Below are positions 34,587 through 41,943 of a stretch of 41,943 nt of DNA, piece by piece. Source of the DNA: an uncultured OM182 clade bacterium (GTDB lineage: Bacteria; Pseudomonadota; Gammaproteobacteria; Pseudomonadales; Azotimanducaceae). The position numbers and the translations under genes were made by a program. The notes below the pieces were generated by a model. The model was not told where the DNA came from. It made no database searches and was given only the letters and a program-made list of their open reading frames with translations. The DNA lies in NCBI GenBank assembly GCA_905182025.1, contig CAJJAA010000022.1, positions 1 through 41,943 of the forward strand. Direction: 5' to 3'. Position 1 is the first letter of the stretch; each line of letters opens with the position of its first letter.

Positions 34587-34982
34587 ATGGCCTATCCAAT
34601 CGCGCTCTATATCCACATGACTTGCGTCGGCATTTCCATCAGCCTCTTTACACTCAGAGGATTTTGGATGTTGTTAGATCATCCACTACTGGCTCATCGG
34701 ATCGTCAAGGTTGCGCCACATATCATTGATTCCGCACTACTAGGTTCGGCTATCTACTTGGCAATCAACATCAATCAATATCCTTTTATCGACAATTGGT
34801 TGACCGCCAAGCTAATCGCGCTTTTTGTCTATATAGGTCTCGGAATAATCGCCCTGGGTAGAGGCAAAACGAAACGCATCCGCCTAGTCGCGCTGGTGCT
34901 TGCTGTGCTTACGTTTGGCTACATAGTATCCATAGCAAGCACGCACAATCCAAGAGGCATCTTAAGTGTTTGGATCGACTAA
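34587..34982 (+). CDS. SirB2 family inner-membrane protein
   Basis: The 131-residue protein is almost entirely hydrophobic with four predicted transmembrane helices. It shows the SirB2 layout: YIHMTCVGISISLFTLRGFW near the start, H-R-I-V-K-V-A-P-H-I-I-D-S in the first loop, WLTAKLIALFVYIGLG, and a closing TFGYIVSIASTHNPRG. Despite its name, the molecular role of the SirB2 family is not established. It is flanked by the divergent phosphofructokinase gene and the convergent uspA gene and has no obvious operon partner. Confidence 0.85.
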   Translation: MAYPIALYIHMTCVGISISLFTLRGFWMLLDHPLLAHRIVKVAPHIIDSALLGSAIYLAININQYPFIDNWLTAKLIALFVYIGLGIIALGRGKTKRIRLVALVLAVLTFGYIVSIASTHNPRGILSVWID

Positions 34983-35019
34983 ACTGGAAACAATCCCCGT
35001 ACCTTTAAATACCCGCTGA

Positions 35020-35463
35020 TTAATCAGTCACGCGCACTGTTAGCACATCGCACAAAACACCATGCAAAACACTATTAGCAGTAGAACCTAGTAACAGTTG
35101 TAAGCCTGATTGCCCATGGGTACCCATAACAATAAGATCTACATTATGCTCCTTAACGGCAGCGTGTACTTCCCTTGCTGGTTGTCCTTCACGAAGCAAC
35201 AGCAATTCGTCTGGAACGCCTAACTTAGCACCGACATCTTTCAAACGTGCTTCAGCGTTCTTCCGAACGCCAGTCTGCACTGCGACCATCTCCTGACCGA
35301 AACTCATATTGTTAGCCGCATAAGCCATGACCAACGGTTCGATGACGTGTAAAAGAGCAAGTTCTGCATGATTGTCCGCAGCAACTTTCTTCGCCTTTTC
35401 GATAATGGCTTGATTATCATTATGGAAATCAAGCGCCAGGAGAACTTTTGTGTAATTTGCCAT
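35020..35463 (-). CDS. universal stress protein, UspA family
   Basis: The 147-residue single-domain Usp has the alpha/beta fold signatures VLLALDFHNDN at the N-terminus, ALLHVIEPL, VDLIVMGTHGQSGLQLLLGS and then TANSVL. The G-x-x-G-(9x)-G-S/T pattern at the C-terminus is the ATP-binding form of the family. The start has AGGGAC upstream. Its role in stress survival is inferred from the family only. It precedes nothing co-directional within 300 bases and lies 157 bases after nadE's end. Confidence 0.9.
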   Translation of the reverse strand: MANYTKVLLALDFHNDNQAIIEKAKKVAADNHAELALLHVIEPLVMAYAANNMSFGQEMVAVQTGVRKNAEARLKDVGAKLGVPDELLLLREGQPAREVHAAVKEHNVDLIVMGTHGQSGLQLLLGSTANSVLHGVLCDVLTVRVTD

Positions 35464-35620
35464 TAAGTGTCCCTACCTTTTCTTGCCGAGCTCAATTTTT
35501 GAATTTGAATGATTTTTCACTTCCGCGTTTCAAATCATTTTACCATTCATCAACCCTAAATTTGATTGTTTTAGATCAATCAGATGATCAATTTGGCTTG
35601 AAATTTAGCCGAAATAAAGT

Positions 35621-37393
35621 CTAAGACCACTTCTCTACAATCGGGATGCGACGGCCGATGCCAAATGCAACTTTTGAAACTTTAGTGCCAGGGCAAGTTT
35701 GTCTTCTTTTATATTCCATTCTGCCGATTAGACCCACGATTCGTTCGAAATCTTTTTGCGCTTGCGTGGCCTGCTCTGACCATCGACGCAACACGTCCGC
35801 ATCCATGCTTACTTTTGCTTTTCCTATCAATTGATTTTTCAGCCAGATCGAAAATTCCGGATACGTGCTGACATAGTCTTCCACATAAGCTCTCACGATC
35901 GGATCGAGAATTGCATAGGGAAGCAAACTCGCTTCATCTGTTTGACCGTGCGCTAATTCTGCACTCGGTGGTTTCTGCCAAATATTCTCGGGAATGTCAG
36001 AGTAAGTCTTTGCAATGTCAACAACCTGGTATTTATACAGGTCTTTAATAGGCGCAAAACTAAAATTCATATCAAAGTGAGTGTAATAACCGCAGGCGGA
36101 CTCTGTTTTATTGCCGGTGGAAAGCGGCATCGCACCAAAAGCATTACTGAAGTGCATCACATAAAGGTCCCGCATTCTCGCCTGAATATTTTCGTCAGCA
36201 ATAAAATTGTAACCGCCTGTCGTTAGCTTTGCATTCTCTGATCCGTCGGTTGACAACATTTTAGCAGTACTGCGATAACGCTCATTGAGCAACTGCACGG
36301 TGGGCTCATGATCAATTTCCATTTCATAGTCCCAACAACCGAGATTTTCATGCAGTTTAATTGCATCTTCACGGGAGTGAAGGCTACTAAACTTGGACGG
36401 CATTCTTATCGCATGAACATTTTCCGCACCCACCGCCTCACAGGCGAGTTTGCAAACGACAGCGCTATCGACACCACCACTTGAGGCCAATACTAATTTT
36501 GAAAACCCAGATTTCACAACGTAATCTCGCAGACACAAAACGAGCAAATCCTTAAGCTTTGGCGATCTATGTTTTAGGCGCTCGTAGTGTTCGGGTTTAT
36601 AAACTTTCGATTCAATCGGTTTGACCTGCATAATATCAACCAGATCAAATGTGTCCTCGAAAAGTTCTTCGCTAAGATGCAGGAGATCACCGTTGCGCAC
36701 GACGAAACTTTGTCCATCAAAAACCAACTCATCTTGGCCACCACGCTGATTAACGTATACAACCGTCATATCCGGCTCAGAACCCGGCGCAATCATATTC
36801 AGACGATTTATAGGCTTACCCTCAACAAAGGGCGAGCTATTGAGCGACACGATCGTTGCCACTCCGGCTTTTCGATACATTTCCATGGGGTTGTCGGCGT
36901 AGCTATAATCATCAGAACCTTTGTCATTCCAAAGGTCTTCACAGATTGTGAAACCCACCTTCGAGCCGGCTATTTCGAGTACTAGAAGTTCGTTGCCAGC
37001 CTCAAAATATCGGAGCTCATCAAAAACGTCATAAAAAGGCAGTAGTTGTTTAATATAACGTCCTACGATTTGACCTGCAGCAATGACTATCGCCACATTA
37101 AAATAGGGTTTGCCGACGCCTTCGTTGAGCTCTATGCAACCGACAACAATATGTAAATTTGCAGACAGACCTGCTGAATAGTCAACAATGTCTTGCAGCA
37201 CTTCAAGATTGCGATCAATAAACTTTGGCTGATATATCAGGTCCTGACTTAGATAACCGGGGATCGTTAGCTCAGGGAAGACCACGAGATCGGCATCCCC
37301 TGCAGATCCGACATCAATACCTCGCTTAATGGCGCGAAGATTACCGTCGAAATCGCCCGGCGTTGTATTTATCTGCGCAAGACAGACTTTCAC
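35621..37393 (-). CDS. nadE: glutamine-dependent NAD+ synthetase
   Basis: NadE amidates nicotinic acid adenine dinucleotide to NAD+ using glutamine. I start it at GTG 37393, giving VKVCLAQINTTPGDFDGNL and 590 residues. This GTG overlaps the ctaA stop as GTGA, while the upstream ATG at 37456 lies inside ctaA. The N-terminal nitrilase-type glutaminase has Glu in FPELTIPGY, the Lys-region QLLPFYDVFDE and the nucleophile Cys in ICEDLWND. The C-terminal synthetase has the ATP PP-loop ASSGGVDSAVV, STGNKTESACGY and PPSAEL. The tight overlap with ctaA implies coupled translation. Confidence 0.93.
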   Translation of the reverse strand: MKVCLAQINTTPGDFDGNLRAIKRGIDVGSAGDADLVVFPELTIPGYLSQDLIYQPKFIDRNLEVLQDIVDYSAGLSANLHIVVGCIELNEGVGKPYFNVAIVIAAGQIVGRYIKQLLPFYDVFDELRYFEAGNELLVLEIAGSKVGFTICEDLWNDKGSDDYSYADNPMEMYRKAGVATIVSLNSSPFVEGKPINRLNMIAPGSEPDMTVVYVNQRGGQDELVFDGQSFVVRNGDLLHLSEELFEDTFDLVDIMQVKPIESKVYKPEHYERLKHRSPKLKDLLVLCLRDYVVKSGFSKLVLASSGGVDSAVVCKLACEAVGAENVHAIRMPSKFSSLHSREDAIKLHENLGCWDYEMEIDHEPTVQLLNERYRSTAKMLSTDGSENAKLTTGGYNFIADENIQARMRDLYVMHFSNAFGAMPLSTGNKTESACGYYTHFDMNFSFAPIKDLYKYQVVDIAKTYSDIPENIWQKPPSAELAHGQTDEASLLPYAILDPIVRAYVEDYVSTYPEFSIWLKNQLIGKAKVSMDADVLRRWSEQATQAQKDFERIVGLIGRMEYKRRQTCPGTKVSKVAFGIGRRIPIVEKWS

Positions 37394-38412
37394 TTTGCGG
37401 ACTGCGGAATTTGAGCACGGAAAGTCAAATTGACCATCAACAGCACCACGACACAAGCACCGGCTTGGTGAATGCTCGCCAGTTCAATAGGTACCACATA
37501 TATCAGTGTAAACACTCCCAATAGAAACTGTATGACGATGCCACAGAAACTCAATAGCATCGCATGCCAGATTGCCTTTGAACCTGATTGCTTCGCTTTA
37601 ATCGTTAGCACCAGCGCCAGAATCAACACAGCGGCCCCGACCCAGCGGTGCACAAACTGTAGCATCGCATTATTCTCAAAAAGATTATGCCACAAAGGTG
37701 AAATTGCAATCGCTAAATCTGGAATGAAATCACCATTCATCAAAGGGTAGGTATTGAAACCATAGCCCGCGTGACTGCCGGCGACAAATGCGCCATACAC
37801 GATCTGCAATGTCACCAGTCCAACAAGTAAATAGGTGCCGCGAAGGAACGCACGACTGCTACCTTGCCTCGATACATTGAGCAACGACAAAACTAACCAA
37901 AACAAATAGGCTAGGATGACGAGCGCTAGACCCAGATGTGCAGCAAGCCGATAGTGACTCACTCGCGGCATATCAATCAGACCACTTTTTACCATGTACC
38001 ATCCCATCAGCCCTTGAGAGCCGCCGAGCAACAGACCGACCCACAATTTGAGATGATAGCCAATTGGAATCTGTCTCCGCACGAGAAAGTAAAAGAAAGG
38101 CGCAAAATATAACAAACCAATAAAGCGGCCAAGCACACGATGTCCATACTCCCAGTAAAAGATGTACTTAAATTCGGCCAACGACATTCCTGCATTGATT
38201 TTTTGATACTCGGGATACTGTTTGTAATCATTAAACGCCTGCGTCCATTCAGCAACGGACATTGGCGGCACAATCCCCATTACAGGCCGCCAATCGACCA
38301 TCGACAATCCACTTTCTGTCAAACGCGTTATCCCACCAACCACGACCATCGCGAAGACGGTTGCACAGACGGTTAGGAGCCAGATGACAATTGTTCTATT
38401 TTGACTAATCAC
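37390..38412 (-). CDS. ctaA: heme A synthase (COX15/CtaA)
   Basis: CtaA oxidises the C8 methyl of heme O to give heme A for aa3-type cytochrome oxidase. The 340-residue protein has about eight transmembrane helices in two four-helix halves. Visible motifs are VVGGITRLTESGLSMVDWRP, EFKYIFYWEYGHRVLGRFIG with the heme-ligand His, YRLAAHLGLAL, and FVHRWVGAAVLI and SIHQAGACVVVLL in the second half. This is the longer type related to mitochondrial COX15. nadE overlaps its end by four bases. ctaB and the cox genes are not in the window. Confidence 0.93.
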   Translation of the reverse strand: MISQNRTIVIWLLTVCATVFAMVVVGGITRLTESGLSMVDWRPVMGIVPPMSVAEWTQAFNDYKQYPEYQKINAGMSLAEFKYIFYWEYGHRVLGRFIGLLYFAPFFYFLVRRQIPIGYHLKLWVGLLLGGSQGLMGWYMVKSGLIDMPRVSHYRLAAHLGLALVILAYLFWLVLSLLNVSRQGSSRAFLRGTYLLVGLVTLQIVYGAFVAGSHAGYGFNTYPLMNGDFIPDLAIAISPLWHNLFENNAMLQFVHRWVGAAVLILALVLTIKAKQSGSKAIWHAMLLSFCGIVIQFLLGVFTLIYVVPIELASIHQAGACVVVLLMVNLTFRAQIPQSAK

Positions 38413-38810
38413 TTACGAATATACCCATATTGCTGTATCGATGAAGGTGGCGATTCTAACGCTATCATTTCTGCATAACCACTTACTGTACTATCATAGC
38501 TGAAAGTCAGATCACCCTCTTCAGCGGTTTCTGAGCGTTAGAAGTACAGACCAAAACTGCGCTATTTCGCGCGAATAACCCAAGATTCACAGTCTCGATT
38601 GAAACATCGTCTGCATTGCTGTCGTCTAACCGATAATTTAGACTGCCGCCATCATCAGGTTGAAACCCCTTCAGATCCAACACTTCGTTCTATCCGTACC
38701 CATCCATAAGGATGTCTTAATGACTGAGTGAGCAAAACGGTACCGGATAGGTTACCCGCTATTAACAAGGGTTCGTTTCAGCGCTGTGAATTTTCTATAG
38801 GAGTAAGTAA
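38413..38810. other. intergenic region before the acyl-CoA dehydrogenase gene
   Basis: This 398-base region separates the divergent ctaA and acyl-CoA dehydrogenase genes. Its end has a good ribosome binding site (AGGAG, 38799 region) for the plus-strand gene. On the minus strand a 58-codon frame from GTG 38683 to TGA 38507 reads VLDLKGFQPDDGG, then SLNYRLDDSNADDVSIETVN, and has no ribosome binding site or recognisable family. It might be a small protein or the remnant of a larger one. No tRNA or clear terminator was seen. Confidence 0.4.
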
Positions 38811-39998
38811 ATGACCGATCTCAACACCTTCCGCGAGGAAACACGCGAATGGCTCGAGGCTAATTGCCCCGAATCCATGCGCAATCGCTCTTTCCATTGG
38901 GAAGATGCGCATGAAGTGTATGACACAGACGAGGCTCGAAGTTGGCTAAAGGTCATGGCAGAGCGAGGCTGGACTGCCCCAATGTGGCCAAAAGAGTACA
39001 CCGGCGGCGGTCTCAGTCGCGAAGAGGCTCAGGTACTTGCTCAAGAAATGGGACGAATTAAAGCTATCCCAGCCTCAACAGGCATGGGTCTGTCTATGAT
39101 CGGACCAACCCTGCTAGAGGTGGGTACTGAAGAACAGAAGCAGCGCCATATTCCGAAAATTGTCAGTGGCGAAGTGGCTTGGTGCCAAGGCTATAGTGAA
39201 CCAGGCGCGGGTTCCGATCTCGCTGCATTGCAAACTAAAGCCATCATCGATGGGGACAACTTTGTTATCAATGGCCAGAAAATCTGGACCTCCGGTGCAC
39301 AACACGCAGATTGGATGTTTGCACTGGTTCGTACCGATTTCGAAGCTTCAAAGCATGACGGTATCAGTTTCGTACTGCTTGATATGCACCAGCCCGGCGT
39401 GACCATTAAGCCAATTTCGTTGATATCCGGCTCATCGCCTTTCTGTGAAACCTTCCTCGACGATGCGCTTGCTAGCCGAGAAGATCTTATTGGCGAAATG
39501 GGCAAGGGTTGGACGGTCGGCAAACGCCTACTTCAATTCGAGCGCTCTGGTATTGGCGGCATGAATGGCGGCGGTGGCAAGAAGAAAAAACCGAAGAAGA
39601 ATGATTTCGTTGAACTGGCCAAGCAATACACCGGTGAGATAGACGGCAAAATTGCTGATGCTGGCGCTCGAGAAGAAGTCTTAAACCACAGCATGCTTGA
39701 ACGTGCCTTCACGCTAACCGCCCAACGGGTCGGCGAAGAAAACATGTCGGGTAAAACCCTCGGTACAACCACTTCAATATTCAAGTTGGTGGGCGCAAAC
39801 CTGGCGCGCGATGGCGCGGAACTCAAATCAAAACTGATGGGTACCCAAGGTATTGGTTGGGATGGCGAAGGTTTCTCAGGTATGGAACTTGAAACCACCA
39901 AAAACTGGCTCAGCAACAGAGCCGTCACCATTTATGGCGGAACCAACGAAGTACAAATGAACATTATCGCAAAGCGGGTACTTGCTTTACCCGAATAG
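38811..39998 (+). CDS. acyl-CoA dehydrogenase family protein with Lys/Gly-rich insert
   Basis: The 395-residue flavoprotein has the usual domain order: N-terminal helices to about 120, the beta domain with WCQGYSEPGAGSDLAAL (124-140) and NGQKIWTSGAQHADWMF, and the C-terminal helical domain ending with the FAD/active-site motif TIYGGTNEVQMNIIAKRVLA. Between RSGIGG and the C-terminal domain lies an unusual tract, MNGGGGKKKKPKKN (251-264), at the domain boundary. It presumably oxidises an acyl-CoA and passes electrons to ETF, but chain length or branch specificity cannot be read. AGGAG precedes the ATG. No beta-oxidation partner gene is adjacent; a hairpin follows. Confidence 0.88.
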   Translation: MTDLNTFREETREWLEANCPESMRNRSFHWEDAHEVYDTDEARSWLKVMAERGWTAPMWPKEYTGGGLSREEAQVLAQEMGRIKAIPASTGMGLSMIGPTLLEVGTEEQKQRHIPKIVSGEVAWCQGYSEPGAGSDLAALQTKAIIDGDNFVINGQKIWTSGAQHADWMFALVRTDFEASKHDGISFVLLDMHQPGVTIKPISLISGSSPFCETFLDDALASREDLIGEMGKGWTVGKRLLQFERSGIGGMNGGGGKKKKPKKNDFVELAKQYTGEIDGKIADAGAREEVLNHSMLERAFTLTAQRVGEENMSGKTLGTTTSIFKLVGANLARDGAELKSKLMGTQGIGWDGEGFSGMELETTKNWLSNRAVTIYGGTNEVQMNIIAKRVLALPE

Positions 39999-40017
39999 AT
40001 ATTGAATAGCACTGGAT

Positions 40018-40055
40018 GCGTCTTGACAGGTTTCAATCGGAACGCTTCAAGACGC
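40018..40055 (+). terminator. hairpin after the acyl-CoA dehydrogenase gene
   Basis: GCGTCTTGA (40018-40026) pairs perfectly with TCAAGACGC (40047-40055) around a 20-base loop, 20 bases after the stop codon. GACTTTG follows, so the T-run is poor; termination is plausible but weakly supported. Confidence 0.4.
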
Positions 40056-40242
40056 GACTTTGTATCTATTGCTTCGTAAATGTTTACATCAGGGCTGTGA
40101 CACCGGTCACAGCCTTATCGATTGCCCCACCGCTCAACAACCCTTTATCTTCGTTTAGCCCTCCCCTGCTAGCAACCTCGTTCATCCTGACGTAAATTCA
40201 GCAACCAGCACATCAAGACGAATACAAGTATCAAGGCCCAAA

Positions 40243-40683
40243 ATGATTGCCGATGAAGCACCGCATACCAAACAAATTGATGCTAAATCGTCCGATCAGA
40301 ATCAATCCATAGCGCCATTGAAGAACAAATCGAACAACACATTGAACGCCGACGCTCATACCGGCGTACTACTTGTCACGACTAAAGGCCGTTACACTGA
40401 ATTGCTCGAGGTTAGTGGCCTGCAATATATCAAATGTAATGATGACTACCTTGTGATCGCAAAAAACAATCATGCGCAGACCAAACCGGATTGGTATTTG
40501 AACTTGAGAGAGGAACCTATCGTTCAGATCGAAATAGGTGAAATCAAATATTACGCCAAGGCTGAGACTGTGACCGAGGCTGAACGACTTGGTTTAGCTA
40601 AGCACACAAACAAACTCGATAGGAACCCTACCCGAACAATACCTCGTGACACCGCAGTCGTGTTACTTAAGCCGCTTTTTTAA
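40243..40683 (+). CDS. nitroreductase/quinone-reductase family protein (DDN-like, DUF385)
   Basis: This 146-residue protein has an N-terminal polar, low-complexity stretch (about 1-38) and then the small split-barrel core of the deazaflavin-dependent nitroreductase (DDN) family. The core shows GVLLVTTKGRYTELLEVSGL, DDYLVIAKNNHAQTKPDWYL, NLREEPIVQIEIGEIKYYAK and a closing IPRDTAVVLLKP. In mycobacteria such proteins use F420 or bind related cofactors. Many proteobacterial homologues occur without F420 biosynthesis, so the cofactor is unknown here. AAGG lies upstream of the ATG. The preceding 244 bases contain one hairpin and no gene. Confidence 0.72.
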   Translation: MIADEAPHTKQIDAKSSDQNQSIAPLKNKSNNTLNADAHTGVLLVTTKGRYTELLEVSGLQYIKCNDDYLVIAKNNHAQTKPDWYLNLREEPIVQIEIGEIKYYAKAETVTEAERLGLAKHTNKLDRNPTRTIPRDTAVVLLKPLF

Positions 40684-40873
40684 TTTGGCTCTGCCATAAC
40701 GGTTGCTAAATCAATCGAGACGACGACTATCGTTTAACGCCAAGCGCGATTCAGCCACTGGCGCATCTATTCGCCTCCGATTCTTGCACGAACTCAATGA
40801 TCTGCTCGGCAGCAATATTCTCAACAGGTTACTTCCGCTATACTCAGTCAATTCTCTTAGGTGGATTATCATT

Positions 40874-41943
40874 TTGAAATCACCGGTCCAAGAACCTGGT
40901 GCGGCCATTCCAACGGCCAATCATGACAAAAGTACATTCGCTTCTCTAAAAGTCTCGGACTATCGTTATCTCTGGATCGGCATGCTCGGTTCAGCTTTTG
41001 CAATGAATATGCAACTCGTTGCACAAGGTTGGCTTGTTTATGAGATGACATCATCGGCGATGAATCTTACCTACGTCACCCTCGCATTTATGCTGCCGCA
41101 AATTATCTTTTCACCGATTGGTGGCGTGCTCGCTGATAGGATCAACAAGAAACCCATTATTACTTGGGCCCCCTTGGCTAACGGCATCGCGACACTCGCC
41201 ATGGCCTATGTGGTCTTCAACGACCACGTCACGTTCGAGCATTTTATTGTTGTTGGCTTTTTTAACGGCACCGCCTTGGCAATATCAATTCCTGCAAGAA
41301 CCGCACTCATCCCAGAAATCGTCGGCGAAAAACTCATGTTTAACGCCATGGCTTTCAATACAGCATCTTGGAATTTATCTCGAATTCTTGGACCCGCCCT
41401 CGCCGGCTTCATGATTGCCATATTCGCAGAAGGTGATACCACATCCTCCTACGGCGTCGGACTTGTCTATATTGTCTTATCCGTTCTCTATATGACCTCA
41501 GCGGTGACAGTCGCCTTCATCAAGCATGACTGTGAACCCAACAGAACTAACAACAATGGACCCATGACCGATCTCATAGAAGGCATGAATTACGTAAAAG
41601 GCTCCCCCATCGTTGGAGGTCTCATATTACTGTCTATCTATCCGTTTTTATTCGGCATTTCTATCAATACATTTCTACCTGCATTTAACACCGACGTACT
41701 AAACGGTGGACCTGACGACCTTGGATTTTTGATGACTGCAATGGGCGTCGGCGCTATAGGCGGTTCTTTAGTGCTAGCACGCCTCGTGTCACTTAAGCAC
41801 AAAGGAAACTGGACACTCTTTACCAGCCTCTGCTGGGGCGCAGCTGTCGCTATCTTCGCGACCACAGAAAGCATTCTTTGGTCGACCATAACGATAGGGT
41901 GCATTGGCTTTCTATCAGCCATCAACATGTCAATGAACCGAAG
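40874..41943 (+). CDS. major facilitator superfamily transporter, 5' part
   Basis: The frame runs off the window after 356 codons without a stop. It encodes a multi-pass MFS protein with at least seven hydrophobic segments. The signature between helices 2 and 3 reads GGVLADRINKKPIITW, and FNGTALAISIPARTALIPE and SWNLSRILGPALAGFMIAI follow, typical of the MFS_3 / enterobactin-exporter-like group. GGPDDLGFLMTAMGVGAIGG lies in the second half. No ATG exists in the upstream frame; TTG 40874, with AGGTGG about 9 bases upstream, is my preferred start. The substrate is unknown; drug, siderophore or metabolite export are possible for the group. Confidence 0.82.
   Translation, partial: MKSPVQEPGAAIPTANHDKSTFASLKVSDYRYLWIGMLGSAFAMNMQLVAQGWLVYEMTSSAMNLTYVTLAFMLPQIIFSPIGGVLADRINKKPIITWAPLANGIATLAMAYVVFNDHVTFEHFIVVGFFNGTALAISIPARTALIPEIVGEKLMFNAMAFNTASWNLSRILGPALAGFMIAIFAEGDTTSSYGVGLVYIVLSVLYMTSAVTVAFIKHDCEPNRTNNNGPMTDLIEGMNYVKGSPIVGGLILLSIYPFLFGISINTFLPAFNTDVLNGGPDDLGFLMTAMGVGAIGGSLVLARLVSLKHKGNWTLFTSLCWGAAVAIFATTESILWSTITIGCIGFLSAINMSMNR

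Noticed and set aside
38507..38683. 58-codon minus-strand frame (VLDLKGFQPDDGG...)
   Set aside because: No ribosome binding site, GTG start only, no family recognised; mentioned only in the intergenic entry.
1..41943. tRNA genes, rRNA, CRISPR arrays, insertion sequences, prophage genes
   Set aside because: Looked for on both strands; no cloverleaf-like sequence, regularly spaced repeats, transposase or phage genes recognised.

Overview
The window looks like chromosomal DNA from a member of the Gammaproteobacteria with moderate GC. The gene orders are classical for that class: OsmC-like gene/crp next to trpCDGE and rpe (as in pseudomonads); amgK-murU facing lptD-surA-pdxA-rsmA-apaH; and dsbD-aroQ-accB-accC-prmA-dusB-fis-purH-purD. 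The genus cannot be fixed from sequence reading alone. No rRNA, tRNA, CRISPR array, insertion sequence or prophage was recognised.

Layout. 1-884: 5' end of an OsmC-type gene divergent from a Crp/Vfr regulator. 962-5957 (minus): rpe, then trpE-trpG-trpD-trpC; the gph gene often found between rpe and trpE is missing. 6052-7787 (minus): the cell-wall recycling pair murU/amgK. 7877-15325 (plus): lptD, surA, pdxA, rsmA, apaH, cca, covering outer-membrane assembly and housekeeping. 15385-25744 (minus): a long housekeeping array (aroQ, accB, accC, prmA, a zinc-ribbon DUF3426 protein, dusB, fis, purH, purD, and a serine hydrolase directly after purD). It is headed at 25911-26408 by a gene encoding only the N-terminal periplasmic domain of DsbD. 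26547-30657 (plus): a lipoprotein, a DUF2333 membrane protein and a membrane-bound ion-pumping pyrophosphatase (hppA). 30872-33009 (plus): a 2-hydroxyacid dehydrogenase, a decayed locus and a DUF3192 lipoprotein. 33124-38412: PPi-type phosphofructokinase (minus), SirB2 (plus), UspA, NAD synthetase and heme A synthase (all minus). 38811-41943 (plus): an acyl-CoA dehydrogenase with a lysine/glycine-rich insert, a small DDN-type nitroreductase-family protein and a partial MFS transporter.

Three points stand out. (1) Between 31928 and 32378 lie what look like joined remnants of a RiPP operon: the 5' part of an HvfA/bufferin-like Cys-rich precursor (signal-peptide-like segment, NPF, CGE/CG motifs) fused to the C-terminal end of an HvfC-like partner, with stop codons and two frame changes. 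(2) rpe, trpE and surA are each interrupted by one surplus base, and each full span is 3n+1 nucleotides. This pattern needs separating into assembly error, real lesion or recoding. (3) hppA and a PPi-type phosphofructokinase lie within 5 kb of each other, suggesting a pyrophosphate-based energy economy.

Functionally the window is mostly core metabolism: tryptophan, purine, fatty-acid, NAD and heme A synthesis, LPS and outer-membrane assembly, and tRNA/rRNA/ribosomal-protein modification. Islands of gene loss (gph, apaG, most of dsbD, hvfB) sit at otherwise conserved junctions.
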